A stretch of 64,000 nt of DNA from contig CAVXSP010000003.1 in the NCBI GenBank assembly GCA_963764505.1, positions 186,001 to 250,000 on the forward strand, written 5' to 3'. The translations under genes were made by a program, and so were the position numbers. The DNA comes from CAVXSP01 sp963764505. Its GTDB lineage: Bacteria; Acidobacteriota; Vicinamibacteria; Vicinamibacterales; SCN-69-37. The notes beneath the pieces are model-generated. The model ran no database searches, was not told the DNA's origin, and saw only the letters and a program-made list of their open reading frames with translations. This document shows positions 1 to 8,526 of the stretch, piece by piece (position 1 is the first letter of the stretch; every line of letters starts with the position of its first letter).

Positions 1-550
1 CCGCGCTCATGACCTCGACGAAGCAGTCCGGCCGATCCGTCTCGAGGCACCCCAGCGCCGCGAGGATGGCGTCCCACGCGTCCGTGCGGCGCGCGACGAT
101 CAGATAGCCGCCGAGATCGGCCGTCAGCCGATCCTCGAAACGACGGCCCTGGACCGTCTCGCCGTCCGTGGTGACGTAGTCCGCAATCGCCGCTTCGTCG
201 CAGACGATCACGTGGCGTGCGAGTCCGGCCGTCAGGACGCCGCGGTCGAGCTCGGCCAGCCGACTGGCCGCGAGGCTCGGATCCGTCTCGACCAGCACTT
301 CGATCCAGGTGCCGAAGCGAGCCGCATCGAACGTTTCGGCGCGGCCGGGCCGCTCGGGACGCCAGAGGTCGAGATCGCACAGCTGCCGGAGCTGTGCCGG
401 CGTCGCGAGCGTCAGCAGCTCGCCGCAGTCCTCCAGCCCGCACGCCTGGATCACGCGATGCAGCGCTTCGGGCTGGAGCTGCGGCACCAGTCGGGCGAGA
501 TGCGGCGCGGCCAGGATCCTCGCGAGCGCGCGCCGAGGCGCGTCCTTCAT
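1..550 (-). CDS. DUF6178 family protein (N-terminal 183 residues; C-terminus outside window)
   Basis: The reverse strand is open from an ATG at 550 to the window edge, so only the N-terminal part is present. A GGAGG stands 8 bases before the ATG and fixes the start. The protein opens with short helices (ILAAPHLARLVPQLQPE, then a GLEDCGELLTLATPAQL stretch) followed by LCDLDLWR. From memory this is the opening pattern of the DUF6178 family found in Acidobacteria and Deltaproteobacteria, whose function is unknown. No signal peptide or membrane segment is visible, so it is probably cytoplasmic. It is divergent from the multihaem cytochrome gene. The family assignment is recognition only, and the gene itself is well supported by its codon pattern and Shine-Dalgarno site. 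Confidence 0.72.
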   Translation of the reverse strand, partial: MKDAPRRALARILAAPHLARLVPQLQPEALHRVIQACGLEDCGELLTLATPAQLRQLCDLDLWRPERPGRAETFDAARFGTWIEVLVETDPSLAASRLAELDRGVLTAGLARHVIVCDEAAIADYVTTDGETVQGRRFEDRLTADLGGYLIVARRTDAWDAILAALGCLETDRPDCFVEVMSA

Positions 551-650
551 CGGAACCTCCAAACGGATTGGTCTCGGAACTGCCGGGAACGCCAACTCTA
601 ATGGGGATTCACACGCCGCGGAAGTCTGTTTCTCGGAACGACGAACGTCG

Positions 651-656
651 TACAAT
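651..656 (+). promoter_or_regulatory. Candidate -10 box of the cytochrome gene
   Basis: TACAAT matches five of six bases of a sigma-70 -10 element and lies about 73 bases before the chosen GTG start. A convincing -35 is not visible (the closest is TGTTTC near 627). It lies in the divergent gap between the DUF6178 gene and the cytochrome gene. Confidence 0.35.
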
Positions 657-728
657 GGAGATGCGCGGACGATCGATCCGCCCGCCGCACTTCCGAAAAA
701 TCGACTCGCGCCGCTCGAGTGGCGCCGT

Positions 729-2426
729 GTGAATCCAGGGCCCGGGCCCGGAAGGGAGCGACGCCTGAAGCCGTTGAAGCGGGTCGTCCGCGTACTGGCG
801 CTCGTGGGCACGCTCGGCACGATCGGCGCGCTGGGGATCGTCGGATACGTGCTCTGGTCCGGCGGCCTTCGCGCGACCGTCGAACCGTCCGCGCTCGAAA
901 CGGCCGTCGCCCGGACCTTGCGGCACTGGACCATTCCCCGGTCGGCCCGGCGCCAGCGCAATCCTCTGCAGACCACGGCCGCCGACCTGGCGCGGGGGCG
1001 CGAGGTGTTCCGGGCGCAGTGCGCAGACTGTCACGCGCGCGACGGCGGCGGCCTCACGCCGATCGGTCGCAGCCTCTACCCGCGCCCACCGGACCTCCGC
1101 GCGGACGCGACACAATCGCTGAGCGACGGTGAGCTGCAGTACATCATCGCCAACGGTGTGCCGCTGACGGGCATGGCCGCATGGGCCCATCCGCGGGGCC
1201 TCACGGGTGACGACACCTGGAGGGTCGTGGAGTTCATCCGGACGCTGCGGCCGTACGAGGCGGCGGCGACCGCGCCGACGCTTCGGGCGGTCCGCACCGC
1301 GCAGTACGTCGGCTCGGCAGCCTGCGAGCGCTGCCACGCCGAGATCTACCGGCGCTGGAAGCAGACGCCCATGGCCAATATCGTGCGCGATCCCCGCCAG
1401 GCGCCGGCCGCAATCCTTCCCGTGCTGTCCACCAACCACGTCTCGCCGTTCACGATCGACCAGGTGGCGTTCGTATACGGCAGCCTGTGGAAGCAGCGCT
1501 ATTTCACCAGGATCGGAGACGATTACTATCCCCTGCCCGTTCAGTGGGAGGTCGCCAATCACACCTGGAGCAAGTACATGGTGCCGAAGGGCGGCGACTG
1601 GTGGGAGCCGTTCTATCCGGCGGACAACATGCAGCGGCCCACCGGTCCCACCTGCGACGGCTGTCACTCGGTCGGTTACGACCTCCGGACGAAACAGGTG
1701 GCCGAGTGGAATGTCGGGTGCGAGCGCTGCCACGGGCCGGGCGGCGAGCACGCCGCGCATCCGACCACCGGCAACATCCTGAATCCGGCACGGATGGGCG
1801 AGGTGGCGGCCAACGACACGTGCATCCAGTGCCACTCGCAGGGTCGCCCGCTCACGAACCCCATCAGCGGCCGCTACTACGACTGGCCCGTGGGCTACAA
1901 CGTCGGTTTGCGCCTGGCGGACTTCTGGCAACTCGAGGGGCACACCCTGGGCCAGACGAACTTCTACTACTTCGCCGATGGCACGGCCCACAAGAATCGG
2001 ATGCAGGGCAACGACTTCGCCCAGAGCGTCATGTACCGCCGCGGCGTCACGTGCTTCGACTGCCATGACGTGCACGGCACGGACAACTACGCACAGCTCG
2101 TGAAGCCTTCCCAGACGCTGTGTCTCGACTGTCACGGAGCGTCATCGCCGAACGGGCCGCGAGCCCCGACGATCGAGGCCCACACGCATCACAAGGCCGA
2201 CAGCCCCGGCAGTCAGTGCGTGGCGTGCCACATGCCCGCCATCGAGAGCGAGGGCGTGCCGAACACCAACGTCCATGCGCACACCTTCCGGTTCATCACG
2301 CCGGGGATGACGGACGCCTATCGGATTCCGAATCCGTGCACGTCGTGCCACACCGGCAAGTCGACGGCCTGGGCGACCGACGCGATGCGCCACTGGCCGG
2401 ACCGCTCGCCCTGGCGCTTGCAGTGA
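729..2426 (+). CDS. Nine-haem cytochrome c: monohaem domain fused to an octahaem cytochrome-c554-like region
   Basis: This is an exported electron-transfer protein with nine CXXCH haem c motifs, at about residues 98, 199, 309, 331, 365, 442, 465, 497 and 537. The N-terminus is basic and followed by one hydrophobic segment (about residues 20-40, VLALVGTLGTIGALGIVGYV), acting as an uncleaved anchor or signal. The first motif (CADCH) sits in an ordinary cytochrome c domain, with a later GMAAWAHP methionine region that could give the sixth ligand. The remaining eight fall in a region resembling cytochrome c554/DmsE-like multihaem families. The first usable start after the probable promoter is GTG at 729; TTG at 774 is an alternative. 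It is convergent with the RidA-like gene. The partner and the electron acceptor are unknown. Confidence 0.82.
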   Translation: MNPGPGPGRERRLKPLKRVVRVLALVGTLGTIGALGIVGYVLWSGGLRATVEPSALETAVARTLRHWTIPRSARRQRNPLQTTAADLARGREVFRAQCADCHARDGGGLTPIGRSLYPRPPDLRADATQSLSDGELQYIIANGVPLTGMAAWAHPRGLTGDDTWRVVEFIRTLRPYEAAATAPTLRAVRTAQYVGSAACERCHAEIYRRWKQTPMANIVRDPRQAPAAILPVLSTNHVSPFTIDQVAFVYGSLWKQRYFTRIGDDYYPLPVQWEVANHTWSKYMVPKGGDWWEPFYPADNMQRPTGPTCDGCHSVGYDLRTKQVAEWNVGCERCHGPGGEHAAHPTTGNILNPARMGEVAANDTCIQCHSQGRPLTNPISGRYYDWPVGYNVGLRLADFWQLEGHTLGQTNFYYFADGTAHKNRMQGNDFAQSVMYRRGVTCFDCHDVHGTDNYAQLVKPSQTLCLDCHGASSPNGPRAPTIEAHTHHKADSPGSQCVACHMPAIESEGVPNTNVHAHTFRFITPGMTDAYRIPNPCTSCHTGKSTAWATDAMRHWPDRSPWRLQ

Positions 2427-2462
2427 CGACGTCCGTCCAGTGCGGCCGGCGGCACGCGGGAG

Positions 2463-2481
2463 GCTGGCCGAATGCGCCAGC
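2463..2481. terminator. Possible bidirectional stem-loop between convergent genes
   Basis: GCTGGC and GCCAGC form a perfect 6 bp stem with a 7-base loop in the 75 bp gap between the convergent cytochrome and RidA-like genes. There is no T-run, so this is only a weak terminator candidate. Confidence 0.25.
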
Positions 2482-2501
2482 TTCGCGCTGACGGGCGACG
2501 G

Positions 2502-3071
2502 CTACGACGGCGTCACACCTGGTTCGATGTAGGCCGCCCCGACGACCTCGATGAGCGAGTTGCCAGGAATCCAGGACAGCGCGAAGCAGGATCGCGGCGG
2601 CGCGCCGTACTTCGCGTCCTGCCAGTACGTGTTGTAGACGCTGTTCAGGTCCTCGTAGCCCTGCTGGTAGGCCGCGAACGCGGCGCTGCCGGCGGGCGTC
2701 GGTGCGACGTCATCCAGACGCAGGCAGAAGAAGACCTGCATGTACAGGAAGTCGCTCATCGTGCCGCCGAGCCGCTCGACGTTGCGCTTCACGTTGTCCA
2801 TCGTCAGCCGCGTGTGATCCTTGAGGTCCCAGGTATTCGGCCCGGGCTGGCGCTCGATGCCGGTCCCGGAAATCCACGCGATGCCGGCCGGTCTCGGCCG
2901 CGGCGGGCGCGGCGCTCCTCGCCCTCCGCGGCCGCGGCTGCCGCTCTGCGCCGGCGCGGCAGGCGCATCCTGCGGCGCCGCCCCAAAGACCATCGCTCCG
3001 CTCATGGCGGCAGCAGTCGCCGCCATCATGCTGTTCACGAATCTCCGACGGCTTCTCGCATCGATGCCCAT
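2502..3071 (-). CDS. Exported RidA family protein (YjgF/YER057c/UK114) with Tat-type signal
   Basis: RidA proteins hydrolyse reactive enamine/imine intermediates, although many paralogues have other or unknown roles. The N-terminus carries SRRRFVNSM followed by a hydrophobic alanine-rich stretch, which looks like a twin-arginine signal. Export is unusual for RidA proteins. After a Gly/Arg/Pro-rich linker (about residues 35-60) the domain shows the ISGTG opening and the closing block PPRSCFALSWIPGNSLIEVV, which carries the arginine (PPRSC) expected to bind the substrate carboxylate. The length of 189 residues is the usual 130-residue domain plus signal and linker. It is transcribed alone, downstream of the molybdoenzyme gene, with a gap of about 120 bp. 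The substrate cannot be predicted. Confidence 0.8.
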   Translation of the reverse strand: MGIDARSRRRFVNSMMAATAAAMSGAMVFGAAPQDAPAAPAQSGSRGRGGRGAPRPPRPRPAGIAWISGTGIERQPGPNTWDLKDHTRLTMDNVKRNVERLGGTMSDFLYMQVFFCLRLDDVAPTPAGSAAFAAYQQGYEDLNSVYNTYWQDAKYGAPPRSCFALSWIPGNSLIEVVGAAYIEPGVTPS

Positions 3072-3189
3072 GGCCCCTCCGATGTGGCGCCCAGACCGGG
3101 CTGCCGGCCGACGCCCGACAGGGCAGATGATCGGTCAGACGGGCGGTCCCGGCAAGACCTTCGAGGGGGCCCGCCGCGCGCCGGGATCC

Positions 3190-3900
3190 CTACGAATAGC
3201 GGTCGTTCAGCCATGGCTCCGCGGTCCTGGAATAGCCGCGTCGTTCCCAGAAGCCGAGCTGCTCGTGGGTCAGGAAGTCGATCCGGCGCACCCACTTCGC
3301 TCCCTTCCAGGCGTAGAGCTTCGGCGTGATCACCCGGACCGGGCCGCCGTGCTCGCGTGGCAGCGGCCGGCCTTCCCAGGTGTGCACGAGGAGGACGTCG
3401 TCCTCTGTCGCACGCGCGAGCGGCAGGTTCGTGGTGTAGGGAATGCCGGTGAGCGGCTCCGTGTCGGAGCCGGTGAACAGCACGTATCGCGCGTCATCGT
3501 CGGGCACGGTCAGCTCCGCGAGATCGCGCATGCGGACGCCGCGCCAATGGTTGTCGAACCGGCTCCATGTCGTGACGCAGTGAAAATCGCTGACGTCCTC
3601 GGTCTGAGGCAGCGCCATGAAATCGTCCCAGGTCAGCGTGACCGGGTTGTGCACGCGGCCGCCGACCTCGAGTCGCCACGCCGAACGCGCAATGTCCGGT
3701 ACACCGCCCAGATCGAGGACTGGCCAGTTCTTCACGACGTGCTGCCCGACCGGCAGCTTCGGCAGGCCGTCGCGGTTGGCCGGCCCGGTGCCCTGCGGCG
3801 GTCCGCTCCGCCCGACGTCGACGTTCACGGCCTCGGCATGCAGCCGCTTCTGCCGTTCGATGTAGGCGAGCCGTCTGGCGACGAGGTCCTCGCGACCCAT
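3190..3900 (-). CDS. Sulfite-oxidase-like molybdopterin oxidoreductase
   Basis: This is a cytoplasmic member of the sulfite oxidase/YedY fold that binds mononuclear molybdopterin. The core runs from WRLEVGGRVHNPVTLTWDDF to the C-terminus. The motif DFHCVTTWS contains the cysteine expected to ligate molybdenum, and later blocks GIPYTTNLPL, REHGGPVRVITPKLYAWKGAKWVR and GFWERRGYS are typical of the short (about 200-240 residue) 'sulfite oxidase-like oxidoreductase' branch. No signal peptide is present, unlike MsrP. I chose ATG 3900 because the conserved region begins soon after it; upstream in-frame codons extend into the promoter of the divergent sugar dehydrogenase. The 236 residues match the family. 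The physiological substrate is unknown; no dedicated cytochrome partner lies next to it, although a multihaem cytochrome is 0.8 kb away. Confidence 0.85.
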   Translation of the reverse strand: MGREDLVARRLAYIERQKRLHAEAVNVDVGRSGPPQGTGPANRDGLPKLPVGQHVVKNWPVLDLGGVPDIARSAWRLEVGGRVHNPVTLTWDDFMALPQTEDVSDFHCVTTWSRFDNHWRGVRMRDLAELTVPDDDARYVLFTGSDTEPLTGIPYTTNLPLARATEDDVLLVHTWEGRPLPREHGGPVRVITPKLYAWKGAKWVRRIDFLTHEQLGFWERRGYSRTAEPWLNDRYS

Positions 3901-3979
3901 GAGCGATCGATTGTACCGGGCGACGATCAGCCGAGGGATGACATAATCGGCGTGCACGAGGACCGAGGAGACGCACCAC

Positions 3980-5206
3980 ATGCACAGACTGGCGATTGCC
4001 GCGCTGTCACTGGCACTTCTGCCGACCGGCGCGAACGGACAGATCAATGCAGGCGGCCTGAAGCCCGAGGCGAGCGTGCCGTTCACGCTGACCCGGGTGG
4101 CGGAGTTCAAGCTGCCCTGGCGCGTCGCGTTCCTGCCCGACGGACGGATGCTGATCACGGAGAAGGTCGGCCCCGTGTGGCTCGTCACGCAGGAGGGCGC
4201 CAAGACGCCGGTGGCGAACGTGCCGGAGGTCCTCTATCAGGGCCAGGGCGGCATGCTCGGCGTCTTCCTCTCGCCGCACTACGGGACGGACCACAACGTC
4301 TATCTCACCTACTCCGAGCCGGGCGATGGCGGATCGAGCCTCGCGCTGGCGCGGGCGCGGCTGGCCCTCGGACAGGGATCGGCGAGTCTGGACGGCCTGC
4401 AGGTGATCTGGCGCCAGATGCCCAAAGGCCGCGGCGGTCAGTTCGGCGCCCAGATCGCATTCTCGCCCGATGGACAATATCTGTTCCTTGCCGTCGGCGA
4501 ACGGCAGCGTATGACCCCGGCGCAGGATCCCAATCAGGAACTGGGCAAGATCCTGCGGCTCACGCTCGACGGCAAGCCGGCGCCGGGCAATCCGATGGCG
4601 GGCCGGACGGGCGCATCCAGCGTGCCATTGATCAATCCGCCGCAGGACACGGAGGTCGCCAAGACCGCTCCCGTGATCAGCACGTACACGTTTCCTGGGC
4701 CGAACCTCGCGCCCGCGGAGACGTGGAGCACCGGCCACCGGACGCCGTACGGCCTCGCGTTCGCGCCGGACGGCCGGCTGTGGGAAGCCGAGCACGGCCC
4801 GCGCGGCGGCGACGAGTTGAACCTGATCGAGCCCGGGAAGAACTACGGCTGGCCACTCGTCTCGTACGCGACCAACTACAACGGCGTGCCGGTTCCGGGC
4901 CCCGACACGCGGCAGGACCTCACGAAGCCGGTCATCTACTGGACCCCGATCATCGCGCCGGGCAGCTTGACCTTCTATAAGGGCGCGATGTTCCCGCAGT
5001 GGAACGGATCGGCGCTCCTGGGCGGCATGGCGACGTCGACGATCAACCGGATCACGTTCGACGGCAAGGGCGGCGCCACGCCCGCCGAGCGCTGGGCGGT
5101 GGGCCACCGCATCCGCGATATCGAAGTAGCGCCGGACGGCGCGGTGTGGCTGCTCGAGGACGCCAATCCCGGCGGGTTGTTCCGGGTGACGCCGGCCGGC
5201 AAGTAG
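3980..5206 (+). CDS. PQQ-dependent sugar (aldose/sorbosone-type) dehydrogenase, secreted
   Basis: This six-bladed propeller of the soluble glucose/sorbosone dehydrogenase family (YliI/Asd-like) oxidises sugars with pyrroloquinoline quinone in the periplasm. A Sec signal (MHRLAIAALSLALLPTGANGQ) is followed by the family opening LPWRVAFLPDGRMLITEK, then GGQFGAQIAFSPDGQYL, the HRTPYGLAF block, GPRGGDELN, and NYGWPLVSYATNYNG, which are the usual signatures. The end, IRDIEVAPDGAVWLLED, is the last blade. At 408 residues it is full length. It is divergent from the molybdoenzyme, with 79 bp between starts, and convergent with the ADOP gene, whose stop is 7 bp away. No PQQ synthesis genes occur here, so the cofactor may be made elsewhere or scavenged. 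Confidence 0.88.
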   Translation: MHRLAIAALSLALLPTGANGQINAGGLKPEASVPFTLTRVAEFKLPWRVAFLPDGRMLITEKVGPVWLVTQEGAKTPVANVPEVLYQGQGGMLGVFLSPHYGTDHNVYLTYSEPGDGGSSLALARARLALGQGSASLDGLQVIWRQMPKGRGGQFGAQIAFSPDGQYLFLAVGERQRMTPAQDPNQELGKILRLTLDGKPAPGNPMAGRTGASSVPLINPPQDTEVAKTAPVISTYTFPGPNLAPAETWSTGHRTPYGLAFAPDGRLWEAEHGPRGGDELNLIEPGKNYGWPLVSYATNYNGVPVPGPDTRQDLTKPVIYWTPIIAPGSLTFYKGAMFPQWNGSALLGGMATSTINRITFDGKGGATPAERWAVGHRIRDIEVAPDGAVWLLEDANPGGLFRVTPAGK

Positions 5207-5213
5207 CGACGCG

Positions 5214-7919
5214 TCACTCGCTGCGCAGCACCACCGCCGGATCGACGCTGACGGCGCGCCGCATGGGGACGAGCGCCGCCGCGAACGCCGTCACCGCGAG
5301 GAGCGCGCATGCCAGACCCAGCGTCGTGACGTCATTCGGCTTCTGGTTGAACAGGAGCGACTCCAGGTATCGGGACAGCCCGAACGATCCGCCGAGACCT
5401 ATCGCCAGACCGATGCCGAGCAGCCAGCCGATGTCGACGGTCACCATGCGGAGGATGCCGCCGGGCCGCGCGCCGAGCGCCATGCGAACGCCGATCTCGG
5501 TCCGGCGCCGCGCCACGATGTACGACATCACGCCATACAGCCCGAGCATAGACAGCAGCACCGCGAGCAGGCCGAAGCCTTCCGAAAGGTCCGCCACGAG
5601 GCGCTCTCTGAGCACGCTCTGCGCGATTTGGTCGTCGAGGTCGTGGAACTCGACGAGGAGACGCCCGTCGACCTCGGCCATGCGCTGCTTGACGCCGGCC
5701 GTGATCGCACCCACCGGCCCGCGCGCGCGAATGACGATGCTCAGGCTGTCTCCCGGGTCGGCGTCCTGCGCGACCGGCAGGAACGCGATCGCGCGGGGCG
5801 CTTCGCGGAGCGCGTTGTACTTCGTATTGCCGACGACGCCGACCACCCGGAACACGGGGTCGATCTCGCCGGCATAGGCTTCGTAGCGGAACGTTCGCCC
5901 AACCGCCTGGAGGCTGCCGAGGATGTCGCGGGCGAACTTCTCGTTGACAATGGCGACGCGCTCGGCGACCGCAGTGTCGTTCCGGTCGAAGTCTCGGCCG
6001 GCCATGAGCGGAATCCCCAGCGTCCGGAAGTACCCCGGACCGACGCGGTTGAACCACGTCAGCGTGCCGCCGTTCGCCGTCGCGTCGTTGTCGGCATTGA
6101 CATTCTCGTTCCATGCATTGCCGCTGAACGGACTCATCGCGACCAGGCTGGCCGATGCCACGTCCGGGAGCCGGTCGATCCGATCACCGAGCTCGCGAAA
6201 CATCTCCAGGCGATGCGGGACATCGAGGTCGGGCAGCCTGCCGCTGATGTCCGCGACGAGGACGCCCTTGGTGACGAGTCCGGTGTCGGTCGTCGTCAGG
6301 TTCCGCAGACTGCGCGCGAGCAGGAGGGCGCCGACCAGCAGCACGAAGGAAAGCGCGATCTGAAACACGATGAGGGCCCGCCGGAAGCCGTGACGTTCGG
6401 CCGCCGCGCCGCGCCCGCCGCGCATGGCGGCAATCGGCGCGGTCCGCGTCGCCCGGATCGCCGGCACCAACCCGAACAGAAAGACCGTCGCGACCGCGAC
6501 GGCTGCCGTGAAGCCCACGACACGCCAGTCGACGGTCAACGGCACGTCCAGGCGCTCCCCACCGGTGTTGAGGAACCAGACGACTCCACGGCCGAGCTGG
6601 TGTGCGAGCCAGGACCCCAGAAGCGCTCCGGCCGCGGCCAGGAGGAGGCTCTCCGTCATCAATTGCGCGACCAGCCGGCGGCGCGAGGCGCCCAGGGCCT
6701 GACGCAAGGCCACCTCCCGCTCGCGCACGCTCGCTCGGGCGAGCAGCAGGTTGGCCAGGTTCGCGCAGGCAATCAAGAGGACGAAGGCGGTGCTCGCCAG
6801 CAGGATCCAGAGCGGCGCCTGAATCTCCCGGCGCACGTCCGACACGCCTGTATACGCGGGAACGGCGGTCAGCCGGTTCGCCAGATACTTCGTCACGGCG
6901 TCGGCCGCGTACACCTCCGGCTGGGTCTCACGGAAGATCGTGGGTGAAATGCTCCTCAAGTGAGCCGACGCCCGATCCACGGTCCAGCCGGGCTTCAGCC
7001 TGGCGAGCGGCGTCAGCCACCAGGCAATCCGATTCGTGAGTCGACCCTTCCCGTCCTCCGCGAGCAGGGCGTCCGCGCAGATCGGCACCGCCACGTCGAA
7101 CCGCCGCGCGGGCTCCACGCCGAAGAACGGGCGCGGCGTGACGCCGAGGACGGGCAAGCGCCGGCCGTTCAACCGGATGTCGCGGCCGATCACGGCGGGA
7201 TTGCCGCCGTACTCCCGCTGCCAGAACCCGTAGTCGAGGAGGGCGCCTGCCCGTGAGCAGTCCTTCGGATCGGTATCGGACGGAAGCCAGCGTCCGAGCG
7301 CGGGAGCCACGCCAAGCACGTCGAGGAAATTCGGCGTGACGAACAGCCCTTCGGCATAACGGACGTCGCCGCTCTCCGCGAGATTGAAGCGCGTCGTGCC
7401 GAACGCGAGCACCCCCGTGAAGGCCTTCTGGAGACGCGAGAGCTCGTCGACCTGCGCGTACGTGAAGACCCGGTGACGGCCGGAGGACCATCCCGACGCA
7501 TAGAACCCCGGCGCCGCGTCGATGGCGACGAGCTGGCCGGGGTCGCGAACGGGCAGACCGCGCAGACCGATGGCGTTGATGAGCTGGAAGATCGCCGAAT
7601 TGGCGCCGATGCCGAGCGCGAGCGACAGCACGGCCACGATCGTGAAGGCGGGCGCCCCACGCAGTTGCCTGGAGCCGTACCGGACGTCTGAGACCAGCCG
7701 TTGCAGCCACCGCGCGATCTCCATGTCGCCGACCTCCTCCCGCCGGCTGGCGTAGTTGCCGAATCGGCGTGCCGCTTCCCGGCGAGCCTGCTCCGGCGTC
7801 AAGCCACGAGCCATGAGCTCGTCCGTCAACTCTTCGATGTGGAACGCGAGCTCATCGTCCACGTTGACCGACACGCTCTTCGAGCGGAATACGTTGAGGA
7901 CTCTCCGGTACCAGCTCAT
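5214..7919 (-). CDS. ADOP-type ABC transporter permease (MacB/FtsX family)
   Basis: This is a full-length Acidobacterial Duplicated Orphan Permease of 901 residues. Residues 1-85 are the cytoplasmic prefix (DDELAFHIEELTDELMARGLTPEQARREAARRFG). A transmembrane helix (about 90-112, IVAVLSLALGIGANSAIFQL) leads to a MacB-like periplasmic core, then a first FtsX block with three helices (about 365-490, including CANLANLLLARASVREREVALRQALGAS). A second core with DRNDTAVAERVAIVNEKFA and a second FtsX block (about 780-895, including RRTEIGVRMALGARPGG) follow. No ATPase gene accompanies it, hence 'orphan'. MacB relatives work as mechanotransmitters in export of peptides, lipoproteins or drugs; the substrate here is unknown. 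The padR gene ends 12 bp upstream and is probably co-transcribed and autorepressed. Confidence 0.9.
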   Translation of the reverse strand: MSWYRRVLNVFRSKSVSVNVDDELAFHIEELTDELMARGLTPEQARREAARRFGNYASRREEVGDMEIARWLQRLVSDVRYGSRQLRGAPAFTIVAVLSLALGIGANSAIFQLINAIGLRGLPVRDPGQLVAIDAAPGFYASGWSSGRHRVFTYAQVDELSRLQKAFTGVLAFGTTRFNLAESGDVRYAEGLFVTPNFLDVLGVAPALGRWLPSDTDPKDCSRAGALLDYGFWQREYGGNPAVIGRDIRLNGRRLPVLGVTPRPFFGVEPARRFDVAVPICADALLAEDGKGRLTNRIAWWLTPLARLKPGWTVDRASAHLRSISPTIFRETQPEVYAADAVTKYLANRLTAVPAYTGVSDVRREIQAPLWILLASTAFVLLIACANLANLLLARASVREREVALRQALGASRRRLVAQLMTESLLLAAAGALLGSWLAHQLGRGVVWFLNTGGERLDVPLTVDWRVVGFTAAVAVATVFLFGLVPAIRATRTAPIAAMRGGRGAAAERHGFRRALIVFQIALSFVLLVGALLLARSLRNLTTTDTGLVTKGVLVADISGRLPDLDVPHRLEMFRELGDRIDRLPDVASASLVAMSPFSGNAWNENVNADNDATANGGTLTWFNRVGPGYFRTLGIPLMAGRDFDRNDTAVAERVAIVNEKFARDILGSLQAVGRTFRYEAYAGEIDPVFRVVGVVGNTKYNALREAPRAIAFLPVAQDADPGDSLSIVIRARGPVGAITAGVKQRMAEVDGRLLVEFHDLDDQIAQSVLRERLVADLSEGFGLLAVLLSMLGLYGVMSYIVARRRTEIGVRMALGARPGGILRMVTVDIGWLLGIGLAIGLGGSFGLSRYLESLLFNQKPNDVTTLGLACALLAVTAFAAALVPMRRAVSVDPAVVLRSE

Positions 7920-7931
7920 CGCGTCCGTCCT

Positions 7932-8267
7932 TTAGCTGGGCTTCAGCACGAGGGCGACTCCGCGAGTGAGCCGCCGCCAACTCTCCTTCTCCCGCGCCAG
8001 CTCCGCGCGGCCGCGTGCGGTGATCTCGTAGAACCTCGCCCGCCGGCCCTTCTCCGTGATCTTCCACGTCGCTTTCAGCCACCCGGCCTGCTCCATGCGA
8101 TGGAGTGCGGGATAGAGCGACCCCTCTTCGATCCTCAGGAGGTCGGAGGACGCGGACTGGATCAGCCCGCACAGCGCATACCCGTGAGCGACGCCGTTGG
8201 TCTCCAGCGTCTGCAGGATCAGCAGGGTCAGGGTGCCCTGGAGGATGTCGTTCTTGGTCTGGCTCAT
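7932..8267 (-). CDS. PadR family transcriptional repressor of the following ADOP permease
   Basis: This is a small winged-helix DNA-binding protein of 111 residues. The PadR signature is complete: the opening helix DILQGTLTLLILQTL, the GYAL turn, the recognition-helix region EEGSLYPALHRMEQAG, the wing KATWKITEKGRRARFYEIT, and a short C-terminal dimerisation helix ending in WRRLTRGVALVL. In this subfamily the regulator usually represses its own operon until an unknown ligand is sensed. The ATG at 8267 lies directly beside a 14 bp palindrome on a promoter that can be read clearly, so autoregulation is well supported from sequence. No good Shine-Dalgarno is present; the operator occupies the place where it would be. 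Confidence 0.9.
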   Translation of the reverse strand: MSQTKNDILQGTLTLLILQTLETNGVAHGYALCGLIQSASSDLLRIEEGSLYPALHRMEQAGWLKATWKITEKGRRARFYEITARGRAELAREKESWRRLTRGVALVLKPS

Positions 8268-8268
8268 A

Positions 8269-8282
8269 CCTAACTAGTTAGG
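8269..8282. promoter_or_regulatory. Perfect 14 bp palindrome, probable PadR operator
   Basis: CCTAACTAGTTAGG is perfectly self-complementary. It sits between the -10 box and the padR ATG, covering the probable transcription start, where a bound PadR dimer would block RNA polymerase. Confidence 0.65.
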
Positions 8283-8288
8283 GATAAG

Positions 8289-8318
8289 AGTATCGGCCTG
8301 TGCCCTGCCGGTTGTCAA
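8289..8318 (-). promoter_or_regulatory. Sigma-70-type promoter of padR-ADOP
   Basis: Read on the reverse strand, a perfect TTGACA (8318-8313) is followed by an 18 bp spacer and GATACT (8294-8289). Transcription would start near 8282, at the edge of the palindrome. Confidence 0.6.
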
Positions 8319-8343
8319 ACGCCGCGAACCCGACGCGCCGGGC

Positions 8344-8520
8344 GTCACTCACCCGGCGTTTGGCGTCTCCCAGGACAGCATCGAGCGGCTGAACGCGTTC
8401 TCCGCCGACCCGCAGTACTTCGCGGGGAAGATTGCGGTCGCCTCGGATGCGGACGCCGCGATCGCGAAAGACTACGGCCTCACGTCGAACGCAGGGCGGC
8501 CGGGCGCTGGCGCGGCCGGT
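8344..8520 (+). pseudogene. Remnant of a peroxiredoxin/redoxin-like gene
   Basis: One forward frame from 8344 reads VTHPAFGVSQDSIERLNAF, then ADPQYFAGKIAVASDADAA and IAKDYGL. This resembles the middle of AhpC/TSA-type redoxins, where a 'VSxDS' strand and an 'SDxDxAIAKxYGL' block are typical. There is no start codon, no upstream CxxC region and no C-terminal part; the frame runs into the end of the next gene. It is probably a decayed fragment left between padR and the isomerase gene. The family assignment rests on a short match. Confidence 0.42.
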
Positions 8521-8526
8521 CGCTGT

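Noticed and set aside
609..2135. Reverse open frame of 508 codons opposite the cytochrome
   Set aside because: It has no recognisable domain, while the forward frame has nine haem motifs.
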